In this document: positions 15,837 to 25,900 of the stretch, in pieces | Numbering within the stretch: position 1 is the stretch's first letter | Layout: each line of letters begins with the position of its first letter | Notes under the pieces: generated by a model | The model's database searches: none | Told to the model about the DNA's origin: nothing | What the model saw: only the letters and a program-made list of their open reading frames with translations | Made by a program: the position numbers and the translations under genes | Virus record (IMG/VR): IMGVR_UViG_3300025131_000250 | Coordinates: 1 to 31,179 of that record | Reading direction: 5' to 3' (one strand) | DNA length: 31,179 nt | DNA from: a virus

Positions 15837-16382
15837 CTAACTGTTCAATTTAATTCCAGAGGAAGCTATTACATACGCGTCGGCGGCATCGTAGCATCCT
15901 GGCTCTAATATTATATTTCCTTTTCTTGGGCCAGATTTTAATTTTTTTGTCGGCCATTTAAAATTTATCTGGTTAGAGACCCATTGATGTACTTGTTCTT
16001 TAGTGGGTGCTCCTCCTTTTGATTTTCTTATGATTTTTAATCCTACAGACTTTCTAGCTATATTGACATTAATATATGATGGCTCACAAAAAAACTCTTG
16101 CTGTGATAGATACCCAACTATTCCATTAAATCGCGCCAGAGTCAGTAGCGTCTTTGCAGAAGAGAGGCCTGGTCGAAAAGCCTGTAAGTTCTCTTCTATA
16201 AACACGTCTGTGATATCATAGCTTATGTTAAGTGATGATAGAGATTCTTGAACTATTTGGGCCTTTTCAAATAAATTTTTTTCCTTAGATAGCGAAATAT
16301 AACCTAGATTTACAAACGATCCATCTTCATCTAATATACACCATCCCGTGCATGCTGTGGAAACATCTAATCCAAGAATCAA
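15837..16382 (-). CDS. RuvC-like Holliday junction resolvase
   Basis: The protein has the RuvC/RNase H fold and is predicted to cut four-way DNA junctions. In 181 residues it shows the acidic metal-binding set: D6 in LGLDVS, E63/E64 in VFIEEN, and D165 and D168 in YDAADAYVIA near the C-terminus. A basic, Gly/Pro-rich segment (RKSKGGAPT and WPTKKLKSGPRKG) may contact DNA. The start is TTG (16380-16382), preceded by AGGA at 8 bases. It directly abuts the stop of the LamG-like structural gene. T4 uses an unrelated enzyme, endonuclease VII (gp49), to debranch DNA for packaging. A RuvC-like enzyme in the same array as terminase could do the same job here, by inference. Confidence 0.93.
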   Translation of the reverse strand: MILGLDVSTACTGWCILDEDGSFVNLGYISLSKEKNLFEKAQIVQESLSSLNISYDITDVFIEENLQAFRPGLSSAKTLLTLARFNGIVGYLSQQEFFCEPSYINVNIARKSVGLKIIRKSKGGAPTKEQVHQWVSNQINFKWPTKKLKSGPRKGNIILEPGCYDAADAYVIASSGIKLNS

Positions 16383-16383
16383 T

Positions 16384-18771
16384 TTAAAAATCCTTTTTAA
16401 ATTTAATCAAAAACTCATCACTTCTTCGCTTCTTGATGGGTTGTGCTAGGTTAGATCTCATTATAACATTTAAATTATCATCATGTAGGTTTAATCCGGT
16501 GATGTACACAAAATCAGGATCATATTCATTTGGATCAAGAGATGCTGATATAGGCTTAAACACTGGATTAGATGAAGAATTAAACATTCCTACACCCGCC
16601 GGAATATTAACTGTTAACATGTGAATATTTTGCTCGCCCTTACATTTTAATTCAAATTCATCCTTTCCAAAAAATGGAATATTTGGAGACTTGATAACAG
16701 CCACACCCTCATTGTAAAGAACAGTTCCCACATTTGCCCAAGTCGGGTGTGTTGTCAATGCATCTGCTCTAAACAGGCCACCCCTCCCATTATCTTTAAG
16801 TGATATTCTAACTTTTCCTCCGGATCCGGTTACATTAGGGTCTGTTATAAAAAGTGATCCAGGAAGTATTCTATTTCCATAGAATAAATTAGACATATCA
16901 AAGACAGTCACCTCATTTGAGCTTGGGTCTAATGTTCTATCATAAATAGTTAAGACTGGACCGACTGAGGTTTCTATTCCACCAAGATCTGTAGGTGTGC
17001 ATCCCGCTACAGCTTCTGAAATTTCTTGAGGAAGGAGCGGAAGAGCTGCAGAATCAGGGACCATATCATTAATATTGATTACAGAGAGGTCAATTCCACC
17101 CAATATATTTGTAAATTGTGACATATTTGTGCTGACTGATCCGCTTGTGAGAAGATCAAAGTCTGGAACAAACCTTCCATTGTCATTTGGAAGAACTGTT
17201 AGGTTTCTTTTTCTTGTTGATCCTGATGCATACACATACCCATTTGCTGTTATATCCAGCACTGTATGATCTAACGTAGATGCCGTTAAATTATAAAGTC
17301 TAGGATAATACCCTTTAACAAATTCTCTACTAAAGTTTTCTAAATTAAGAAGTCTTCCTCCCACACCAAAAGAAAAATTAACATTGAACGGATCAGTAGG
17401 TGCCTTTCTCTCAGTCTGAAAAGGTGTTATTAAAACATTTCTCTCTCTAGACTCTTTGGCAAAAAAAGGCGGCACATAAAATAATAGGTCTTTTGTATCT
17501 GATCTTCCTGATGATATATTCTGCTTTATCTCATCACCATTTAAATCTCTATCGAATATTTTAATATCATGAATCTCTGCATTTAGTGGATGATCAAGAT
17601 CAAAAGATATGGGATCGTTAGTAAGGCCCGCTGTTTTTGGAAAAAATCCTTCTCGGGAAGCTGCTGTAGTATTAAAAAACTTAGCCTCATTGTCCCATCC
17701 TTCATAATAATTTCCCAAAACTAACGCCTCTGAAGATACATGCTTCGGAGGAAGTATTGAGGAAGATGGCACAGAAAATGGATAATGATCATTATCTATC
17801 CAGATACTTCCTGTTCCATCACTTACACTCTTTCCTCCCCACGCTATGGAGACATGATGCCAATTATTTTTACTTAAAGAATTATCAGCTGTTACAAAAA
17901 TCAAATCTTCAGGATACGATCTTGTATTGTTTTTTGTATTTAAATTTACCCTAGATGGTCGTCTATCTGCACTATGACTAAGTTGAAGTAATATTCTATA
18001 TCCACTTACATTCCCATCTCCATCTCTGCCGCTTCCCGAAACTAATGATACAGCAAATGCTGAAGAAAGATGCATAATCGTTCCGGCTTTGAAGTCTTTT
18101 CCGGGATCGTTTGTATATCTTGGGTTTATATAAAAATCTATTGTAAAAGATCCAGTCGGGTAATACGGCCTTGTCTCTCCTGCCTTTCTTTGAGCATTTG
18201 AGTATATTAGTGCTGAATCAGATGGAACTAGTGAAGAAGTAAAAAAGTTAAGAGTATGATAGTTTGTATACACAAATTGACAATTATCATAACTAGAAGC
18301 ATAGTATGGCATCAAAATATTTCTTACTATACTTTTTGCTGCTGTGTTCAGATTAAATAAGTATGGTGGGTCGAATCTTACAACATTAAATCGTTTTGAG
18401 TTTCTAGCGATTTGAGATGATGAATTAACTATCTCCATATAGTCAGACATGCTTGACCTAAGATCATAGCCTGTTCCAGCTTCAATTGCCTCAATTGCCG
18501 TTCTAGAAATATTTTCTAAATCAATTGCTGCCGCATAATCTTCCTCATTAAACCCTGGAACACCAGAGCTTTCTGCATCATACGAATTCTCTCCCCATTG
18601 AGAAGGATCTATTAGATTTTTAAAACACTTGCTAGGCCTAGCAGAAAGATGTGCAGAGCCTGTAGTTAATGCTGTTGCAGGTTGAAGAGATGAGCTAACA
18701 AAATCTATCTCTGGATGAAGCGTTAAAGAAAAGTGCTCTATGTATTCAGGAAGTATCTTTATAAGAGACAT
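16384..18771 (-). CDS. Virion protein with LamG-like domain (probable tail fibre/appendage)
   Basis: The 795-residue protein has an internal concanavalin/LamG-like domain at about residues 205-415. Its marks are GSFTIDFYINPR, NNWHHVSIAWGG, GSIWIDND, VLGNYYEGWD and AEIHDIKIFDRDL, the usual pattern of a glycan-binding jelly-roll. The last 270 residues (NGRFVPDF, NVGTVLYNEGVAV, FNSSSNPVF, FVYITGLNLHD, QPIKK, final KDF) match in order the C-terminal module of the adjacent 425-residue protein. The start is ATG with a GGAG-type site; the gap to the upstream gene is 13 bases. A role in adsorption or in a tail decoration is inferred from the LamG fold and the setting. There is no match to a named T4 fibre gene. 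Confidence 0.88.
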   Translation of the reverse strand: MSLIKILPEYIEHFSLTLHPEIDFVSSSLQPATALTTGSAHLSARPSKCFKNLIDPSQWGENSYDAESSGVPGFNEEDYAAAIDLENISRTAIEAIEAGTGYDLRSSMSDYMEIVNSSSQIARNSKRFNVVRFDPPYLFNLNTAAKSIVRNILMPYYASSYDNCQFVYTNYHTLNFFTSSLVPSDSALIYSNAQRKAGETRPYYPTGSFTIDFYINPRYTNDPGKDFKAGTIMHLSSAFAVSLVSGSGRDGDGNVSGYRILLQLSHSADRRPSRVNLNTKNNTRSYPEDLIFVTADNSLSKNNWHHVSIAWGGKSVSDGTGSIWIDNDHYPFSVPSSSILPPKHVSSEALVLGNYYEGWDNEAKFFNTTAASREGFFPKTAGLTNDPISFDLDHPLNAEIHDIKIFDRDLNGDEIKQNISSGRSDTKDLLFYVPPFFAKESRERNVLITPFQTERKAPTDPFNVNFSFGVGGRLLNLENFSREFVKGYYPRLYNLTASTLDHTVLDITANGYVYASGSTRKRNLTVLPNDNGRFVPDFDLLTSGSVSTNMSQFTNILGGIDLSVININDMVPDSAALPLLPQEISEAVAGCTPTDLGGIETSVGPVLTIYDRTLDPSSNEVTVFDMSNLFYGNRILPGSLFITDPNVTGSGGKVRISLKDNGRGGLFRADALTTHPTWANVGTVLYNEGVAVIKSPNIPFFGKDEFELKCKGEQNIHMLTVNIPAGVGMFNSSSNPVFKPISASLDPNEYDPDFVYITGLNLHDDNLNVIMRSNLAQPIKKRRSDEFLIKFKKDF

Positions 18772-18784
18772 TCAGCCCTCTCCG

Positions 18785-20062
18785 CTAGAAGTCTAGACGA
18801 ACTCTTATTGTAAGGTCCTTCTCATCATTCTTTTCAATGGGTCTTGAGAGTTTGGCAACTGCTAAGAGATTATCTTTTGCATCATAAAGGCCTACTGTAG
18901 TTATGAAGCTAAAGGCTTTTTGAGTTGCCTCCTGGCCCGTTTCAATAACCCTTATCTTGTTGTCTGAGTCTGTGTAGGTTGGATTAGATGAATAATTAAA
19001 TTCATCTGCTGTAGCCCTGCAGAAAATCAATGTTGAGTTTATATTTGTTAGATTTTGAAATGTCATCGCAGTATTAGATCCAGAGCTAAACCTACAACTT
19101 GCAAAGTGATCCACTATATTATCAATCGATGCAGAAACCATAAAGTCTGGTATAAATCTAGCATTTGGATTTGCACCATTGCCGCCGCCTATTACCATTC
19201 TTCCTCTCGAACCGTCTATCAAACTATTATTTAATGCAGATACAGTTCCAGAAACTGCCTCAGAACCAGATATAACCTTGTTTAAATTCATTATAGCTAT
19301 ACCTTGATCATAAAACATTAGTCCCACATTCTCTAGCGTATTTTCTGAGTTAACTATATTTCCGACATTTCCTCCATATGACATCTCTAGATTTAATGAT
19401 GATCCCACATCTGTAAAGATCGCTGATCCTGACTCAGATGTCTGAAATAGATTGGGCTTTCTCGTTCCAGTTCCTGCGTCTGTATCTCTAGTTAGCTCTT
19501 CATAGGCATGTGATGCACTTCTATAGAGCTTCATTGCAAAAGTCTCTCTCTTTATCTTGTCCCTTGCAAATAATCTTTTGAACGTTATAAATAGTGCCTC
19601 ATCTATTACATCGGTTGCTGCTCTATCGTCTGTAGCTGATGTTGCCGCCACATAATTTGAAAAAGGAGAATAAAAAGTAGAATTTGCATCTCCTAGCAGC
19701 AATTGAGCAAACTGTCTATAATTGCTTACTTTCTCACGCATCATCATGGAGGTTGAGGGAAATAACACCTTCCCAGCTGAATCTACTCCGGTAGATGATC
19801 CAGTAACAGCTGAGCTACCTGAAAACAATCCTACAGTTAGGTCTAGAACAGAATTTGCTGTCTGTAATGTAAAATCTTGATCAAATATTGTTTGAAATAA
19901 TGAGGATGTTACTCCTGGACCGACTCCTCCTGTAACATATACCTGATATTTTTTTCTAGTTGTAGAACCAGATATATCCTCTTGAATTACATCAACAAGC
20001 TGATTAAGAAATGATTTTGTTGTTGAGATATCTCTACTACTTAGTTGTTTAAATGTGGGCAC
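18785..20062 (-). CDS. Virion structural protein with shared C-terminal module (425 aa)
   Basis: A structural protein of a type I associate with T4-like phages with large appendage sets. The N-terminal region (QLSSRDISTTKSFLNQLVDV) is helical; the middle is Ser/Thr/Gly-rich. The C-terminal module runs NARFIPDF (299-306), NVGLMFYDQGIAI earlier (245-257), EFNYSSNPTY (354-363), FSFITTVGLYD (384-394), KLSRPIEK (404-411) and a final RVRLDF. The neighbouring LamG-like protein has the same elements. The start is GTG (20060-20062), with GGAG (20070-20073) before it. Likely a baseplate or tail-appendage component; the exact role is unknown. Confidence 0.87.
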   Translation of the reverse strand: MPTFKQLSSRDISTTKSFLNQLVDVIQEDISGSTTRKKYQVYVTGGVGPGVTSSLFQTIFDQDFTLQTANSVLDLTVGLFSGSSAVTGSSTGVDSAGKVLFPSTSMMMREKVSNYRQFAQLLLGDANSTFYSPFSNYVAATSATDDRAATDVIDEALFITFKRLFARDKIKRETFAMKLYRSASHAYEELTRDTDAGTGTRKPNLFQTSESGSAIFTDVGSSLNLEMSYGGNVGNIVNSENTLENVGLMFYDQGIAIMNLNKVISGSEAVSGTVSALNNSLIDGSRGRMVIGGGNGANPNARFIPDFMVSASIDNIVDHFASCRFSSGSNTAMTFQNLTNINSTLIFCRATADEFNYSSNPTYTDSDNKIRVIETGQEATQKAFSFITTVGLYDAKDNLLAVAKLSRPIEKNDEKDLTIRVRLDF

Positions 20063-20093
20063 TTAAAAACTCCAATTTTAAATTATTACGCCG

Positions 20094-20789
20094 TTATGTT
20101 ATTTGAATTCTAAAGTTTATCGTCGCGCCTGAATTCATTCCAGAAACACTGACAATTCTTTCTACGACTGATGCACCCTTCTGCTGATACGTCTCAAATG
20201 TGGCATCTGAGACTGCCTTTGCGACAACAGTGAATGATAGCTTAGAAAGACCTCTTGGTCCTATCGTTGGATCTGAATTGACAACGTAGGTGGCAACATT
20301 ATCTTGATCTATTGATATAGGCGTGCTAGACTGATATTTTAGAAATAGGTTATCCATTGTAACTCTGTATGAGTAATCTGTTAGATCTGGGTCCAGTGTT
20401 CCACCTCCAGCCAGCGTCTGATCGAGTATCATATTTCCAAAATTAGTTGTGGAAGAGGTTCTAGTTAGACTAAGAATACTATCAGTGAGGCCTGTTAAGG
20501 TTAGTGATGGAAGACGTGTTAAACTGGGATTATTAATTGATATGCATCTATTTTTTAATCCAAGATTTCCATGAGTTGAAGCCTCTAAAACAGGAGAATT
20601 TTTTTCAATTTTTTCCCTTCCGACAGTCCTTCCAAAAGACTTAATGTGACCATAATCTACCTCATCATCACCAAAAGCAAATTTAAAAATATTAAAGCTG
20701 CCATCGTTTCTTGCTAGAGACTCTCTTCCCTTATCTGTAAGAACTGCGTCTAGTATAATATTATTTGTACTCTGGTCTAAAAAACCCAT
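20094..20789 (-). CDS. Virion structural protein with LTDKGRE N-terminal module (231 aa)
   Basis: The N-terminal 45 residues (GFLDQSTNNIILDAVLTDKGRE, then FKFAFGDDEVDY) form a module that recurs, more diverged, at the start of the 385-residue protein at 29853-31010. The rest is beta-rich, with Ser/Thr-rich loops, and the C-terminus (VSGMNSGATINFRIQIT) looks like a final strand. AGGAGA lies close before the ATG. A 65-base gap with no hairpin separates it from the upstream gene and may hold a promoter (an AT-rich TATATTTA at 806-813 past 20000). Probably a baseplate or tail component; function not established. Confidence 0.86.
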   Translation of the reverse strand: MGFLDQSTNNIILDAVLTDKGRESLARNDGSFNIFKFAFGDDEVDYGHIKSFGRTVGREKIEKNSPVLEASTHGNLGLKNRCISINNPSLTRLPSLTLTGLTDSILSLTRTSSTTNFGNMILDQTLAGGGTLDPDLTDYSYRVTMDNLFLKYQSSTPISIDQDNVATYVVNSDPTIGPRGLSKLSFTVVAKAVSDATFETYQQKGASVVERIVSVSGMNSGATINFRIQIT

Positions 20790-20854
20790 TTTTATCTCCT
20801 TATCTTAAATATACACCTTTTGAGTATTCTAAGTAAATATTCATCATTTCTATA

Positions 20855-22873
20855 TCATTCACCTTCTACAACGGCATTTTCTAACCCGAGCGTAACTACT
20901 GTTGCTCTATTAACACCAATCTGTAGTGGTGGACCCGATTGATCGTCAATATTTATATTAACGATACTACTCATCTGATCATCGACGTTAATTATCTGTA
21001 ACTTATACTGAGCTCCATCTGGAAGAAAATTTAAATCAACTGATTTAGATACTAATTTACTCTTCTCTTCAGCTGAGTCGTATACCTCTACTAGTTGATT
21101 TTTAAATACCTTATAGTACTCAGGATCAAAAAATACTCTTAGCCTTGAATGTCCGGAATCTCTCATTGTATCCACAAAAAGATCAGTATTTAAATATAGA
21201 TTAGGATAGGGTTTTGGTGCTCCTGAAGATGATATAAGATCTAGCTCAACCTTATTTTTAAATTTATCAAATGAAACCATAAACTGTGCTGAATAGTTTG
21301 ATGTTAATCCTCTTGCATCTACTGCGCATACCGAGTAAATATATTTTGACTCCTTTGTAAATTCTAAATCTCTAAATGTCTTTGCAGCTGAAGTTAATTT
21401 AACTATCTTATCCTCTGGAGCCTCTTCTTTTGTGGGCTGAATAGATGTCGACTGGTCAAAGTCTAGCATAGCTATTAGCGTAAATGGCACATCAATTGAT
21501 GCCCTTCTAAAAACCTGGTATCTAGTGACATCTCTCTGCGGATTCATTGGTGCATCCCACAGTATCATTAAATTATCATTGCCATAATCCCAGATAAATT
21601 TAATATCTGTGGGAACTCCTGGTGGGACATTTTCAACACATTCAACTGTATCAGTCCTTCCATCAGATGCAACCATGACTACAGCTGTAACAACCTGATC
21701 CTCGACCTCTCCGAAGTCATCCCTATCAACTGCTTCAAACCTTGTCAAACAAACAGTTTTAACATTGTATATATAAGACCCGCCGTATCTAACTGCAGTA
21801 TCAAGAAGCTGAATATCTCCATATTTATCAACTATTAATGGCGGATGTTCGATTCTGCTTCCGTCCGGTGCTATCTCTAATTTTTCCACATAAAACCCAA
21901 TGGGATAAGATCCCTCATTAAATTTTCCCGAATCTTCCACAGCTGTGGCATCAACGGCAGACTCCCAGACTGGCTCTATTGTTATTTCATATTCATCAGC
22001 AGATATCGCACCAGGTATTGTAGTTGAAACGGACGCTAACTGTGCAGTCTCAGCGTGTTTTACCATTGATCTCATCTCATCTTCGTATATATTAGTTTTA
22101 TCCTCTATCGATCCTCTCACCATATTATTAAAAACAAGATTATTAATATTAATATCCCAGTCAAGAAATCTCACAGTCCTAAATGCATCAGATGTTACCT
22201 CTTGTCTAACATCTGCTTCTGCATATGTTACTCCCTGTGACTGAATATTAGATAGCGCATCTCTTATAGCAGAGCCGTCTGATGACCAAGCAGAAGATGC
22301 ATCTGTATATTCAATTAGCTCCTCTGACTCTGTATTACCATTTACATCAGTATCGAGACCAAAAAAATTAACAGAACCCTCTATCATTGTATAAAAACTT
22401 GAATCTATTTGATCATCTTTTAGGTTAATTCCGCTAAAGTATGCTGATGCCACTGCACCTTCAAACATCAGCTGGTCTCTCATTTCTGATATTGTTAGTG
22501 TGCTGGCTATTCCTTCCAGAAATTCATCAGGATCAGTAAATTCTGCAGCTGATATATTAATAAGAGAATATCTAGGATATTTGTCTAATTTTGCTAATTG
22601 TATATTTTCCTGAGAGGTGTCATTTAAATTTACTACATCTAGAACCCCTGCAGAGTTTGTCCTCTCATCCTTTGTATAAAAATTATAGACAAACTCTGTT
22701 GTTACAGATATTGGCTCTGGTATATTGATGAGTGTTACAGGTCTAGAAGGATATGTTGTAAAATTCCACTCGGTGGATACGGGCTCAGATTCACTTTGCA
22801 CTATTTCAGTTGCATCAAATCCGGCTCGCTTTGTAACAGATGATGCTGCATCGTTGGCAAATGGTTGTGCCAT
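20855..22873 (-). CDS. Virion structural protein with fibronectin-III-like domain (672 aa)
   Basis: Residues about 415-535 form a fibronectin type III-like domain: PPGVPTDIKFIWDY, LMILWDAPMN, VTRYQVFRRA, then YIYSVCAVDARGLTSNYS, the usual strand order. The upstream half has no motif I know. Its segments (EFVYNFYTKDERTNSAG, DWDININNLVFNN) look like a beta/alpha virion protein, and a short domain after the FN3 unit ends in VEGE. GGAGG lies before the ATG. A 57-base gap separates it from the 1391-residue gene, and no terminator is seen there. Position among giant structural genes suggests a baseplate, tail-fibre connector or neck whisker-like protein. This is inference. Confidence 0.87.
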   Translation of the reverse strand: MAQPFANDAASSVTKRAGFDATEIVQSESEPVSTEWNFTTYPSRPVTLINIPEPISVTTEFVYNFYTKDERTNSAGVLDVVNLNDTSQENIQLAKLDKYPRYSLINISAAEFTDPDEFLEGIASTLTISEMRDQLMFEGAVASAYFSGINLKDDQIDSSFYTMIEGSVNFFGLDTDVNGNTESEELIEYTDASSAWSSDGSAIRDALSNIQSQGVTYAEADVRQEVTSDAFRTVRFLDWDININNLVFNNMVRGSIEDKTNIYEDEMRSMVKHAETAQLASVSTTIPGAISADEYEITIEPVWESAVDATAVEDSGKFNEGSYPIGFYVEKLEIAPDGSRIEHPPLIVDKYGDIQLLDTAVRYGGSYIYNVKTVCLTRFEAVDRDDFGEVEDQVVTAVVMVASDGRTDTVECVENVPPGVPTDIKFIWDYGNDNLMILWDAPMNPQRDVTRYQVFRRASIDVPFTLIAMLDFDQSTSIQPTKEEAPEDKIVKLTSAAKTFRDLEFTKESKYIYSVCAVDARGLTSNYSAQFMVSFDKFKNKVELDLISSSGAPKPYPNLYLNTDLFVDTMRDSGHSRLRVFFDPEYYKVFKNQLVEVYDSAEEKSKLVSKSVDLNFLPDGAQYKLQIINVDDQMSSIVNINIDDQSGPPLQIGVNRATVVTLGLENAVVEGE

Positions 22874-22930
22874 ATCTCATATCCTCCCTTTAATAAATAG
22901 TATAGTCATAGCTTATTCACTTATGCAATG

Positions 22931-25900
22931 TCACCGGTCCAGATACGACTGCTTCCCTTCAGCGCCGCCCTGAGGCTCTGATAAGATATCATCTGCGGCC
23001 TGCTCCTCTGATGCAGTGCTTGTTTCTCGTGCCATATTCAGCGGACCACCTCGATTTGCCTGTTGCTTTGCATCAGCACCGGTGACCCAGTCATCTGATC
23101 CTGCCATAGTTAATGTTGCATCAGTTGCTGCTTCGTCGAGCTCTACAGGCATACTGGCAGGAAGCATTAAAGTCATGTCAGCAAAAAACTGATAATATGT
23201 TGGCTTTATGACATCTGCCGCAAGTGAAGACTGCTCATCGGGAAATGCCATAGATTCGTAGTCGGGCAATCCGGTGGATCCGTCAACTGCAAGATCAAGG
23301 GCGCTGTCTGCTGAAGCGTCATTCCAGTCGCTCTCATCAATCAATATACAAAAAACCCTATCAAAGATCTTTGGGTATAGTATTCTATTCCTATACTTTT
23401 TACCACTGAATACTATTGATCGCTGCAACTCTCCTACAAGTCTACTGTAGTTGATGCTACTCACTGCATCTCTTGTAGGAAACCTCTCTCCAAGCTCAAG
23501 CTTGAGCCTATCAAACTCCTGCTCCAGGCCAGGATCTGGTCCATCAAAAAATATCTCCTGTTCTAAAAAGGGAAAAATATCCTCATTGACATCTATACCA
23601 AGTGTTAGCATCATGTATAGCTTGAGATAAAAATCATTGACATGATTTCTAAAAATTGTTTTATATACACTGTCTCTAAGATAATTCTTATCGTATGAAT
23701 TATAGACATCTCCTTGTGTATCACCAGTAATTCCATCTACTCCGTAGCTGTAGACTGTAGTATTATCAAGAAGATCATTTACTGTCCACCCGTCTAAAAA
23801 CACCTGAGCTGCATCTATATTATCTGCTTCAGACACCTGAACAATACCGGGTGTCGCTGAAGGCTTTGAGGATCTTCCCTCTATTATAAACTTTGATGTG
23901 TCAAAGATGTATTCTTTTGGAATCATCACCTCTGAATCGTCTATGAGATTTCTTCTATAGATCCTGAGCTTTATAACCGTTGTCTCCCAATACTCTAGAT
24001 TAGCTGTTGAATCTACGGCTGCATTTCTTAATCTCTCGATTGCTCCTGCTGGAATTCCAACAACAAGTATTCTTCTTCTACCTGACCTGTATGTTGTCAT
24101 GAATTCACCATCCAGTGAGATGGTTGCAAGATCATTCATCTGATTAATCATAGTTGCCTTTGTGGCCGGCAGATATGGATACTCTCTATTTGCCTGGTTA
24201 AGAGAGTCCTTTAATGCATAGTTTAAAGACAGCGAATCTCTTGAAAGTGATGTAAGTGCTAGTCTTCCAAACTCTGGATCAGATTTGATCATCGCGAGGA
24301 CCTCGTTTACATCAGAGCTTTCAATGTCTGTATCCTTTAAAAAGCTTGTTAGTGCATCAAGATCACCGCTTAACCTATCAAATGCTGCGACAAGGTAATA
24401 AACATTATTAACAATATTTACATCCTGTTCTAATATCCTCGTGTATGCAAACTGTGCTATATCGTATGCTGTTCTTATCTGTTCAAGTTCACCATACCTG
24501 TTATTTCCGGACCAGTCATAATGGCAGCCGCCGTCGTATCTAAGCATTCCATTACCTTCCAGTGTTGCCTGATAGTCCCAGTTTACTTGACCACCTTCTC
24601 TTAAAAATGTTATTGCGTCAAAGAGGCCTGCTCCTGCCCTTTTACTGTACCATATCTCTGCTCCTACATCAGCTTCTCCGCCGCGATAGGACAAGCCAGT
24701 TTCTGAAGACATGGGTCCTCCAAACCACCCAGTCTTCACAGGGCCTGGGTCCGCCGGCTCCGGCTCCGGAGGGGGAGGTGTAACTCTTGCCCACATTGAT
24801 CCAAGTAACATAGACTCTATGAACATGTAAGCGGTTGCCACCCTTGTGTAATATGTCGCCGGTAGGTAGTCAGAGATGACATTATCAAAGGCCTTGGTGG
24901 AGCCTCCATGTATAAGTCCCATATGTGTCTGGAAGTCAAGGACTGCCCTCCAGCAGAGAGAAAGCGGAGATCGATTACCAGTTCCAGAAAGTGCCTCTGC
25001 AATTTGGTCCTGTGTTAATGAATCAGTTGTGTTTATACATAGTTTTCTAATATCAGAATCTTCTGCATCACCTCGAAAACCAGCTCCACTTTGCACACTC
25101 ACTCTATCAACATATTCTCCTGTTCCCGCGTGATTTCCTACAGAGATGCCATCTGAATTTGTGCACCAGCTATATATTGCGGCAGATGCTTCGTAAATAT
25201 ATTGGTCTCGTACCTCACTCATGTCTTCAGACTCATCTTGTCTATCTGCTGCGTGAGTCATTGCTATCTTGAATAGTAAAAATGAAATCTCCTCATCCGC
25301 AGCACCGATAAGCATGCACCACAGCTGAACAGCCTCCTGCCAGTCTAGATTTGTTCCATGGCCAGCCACATCACTACCGTAGCGCTGTAGCTCATCCAAT
25401 ATTATATCTAAAAATGATGCCGCTGATGTTTTTCCATTCAGGCCTATGGGAGCGGATACTTCGAGGGTGCTATTAAGGTCCGCAAGGCCGTCGCTTACCG
25501 CAGTTGTATCGTGAAGGACAAGAAGATTTAACATATTTATCAACTGAGATTTCATGACTTTAAGCTTGCCGCTAAATGCATCCATCCTGATAAGTGATTC
25601 GTCTATATTTGCGCTGAGTAGCTCTCCTAAAAGATATCTTTTTCCAGACTCCTGATTAAATGTTCCATCGGGAACATTGGTACCGATATTGAATGATAGG
25701 ACCTTTCCGTCATCTCCGATTGGTGTAAGAAGCTCTAGTATAAGTGAGCCAGGCTCTCCTTTTGGGCTTATATTATTAATATTTGATTGCGAAGATGTAG
25801 GATCTAGACCAAGCATCGCATACAATGCACCGGCTACATTTATAACTGTAGGTGAATCCGACGGTGCGACTACCCCTGTCAGCAAGCTGCTTCCGGGAAC

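Noticed and set aside
21945-22244. Plus-strand open frame of 99 codons
   Set aside because: It is antisense to the 672-residue structural gene, has no ribosome site, and shows no protein-like features.
22874-22930. The 57-base gap as a terminator
   Set aside because: No stem-loop with a T tract was found on the minus strand; only an AT-rich stretch and a GGAGG ribosome site for the downstream gene.
24562-25133. Plus- and minus-strand open frames of 61-85 codons in the G+C-richer part of the 1391-residue gene
   Set aside because: Higher local G+C lowers the chance of stop codons in all frames. The main frame is continuous, and these have no start signals.
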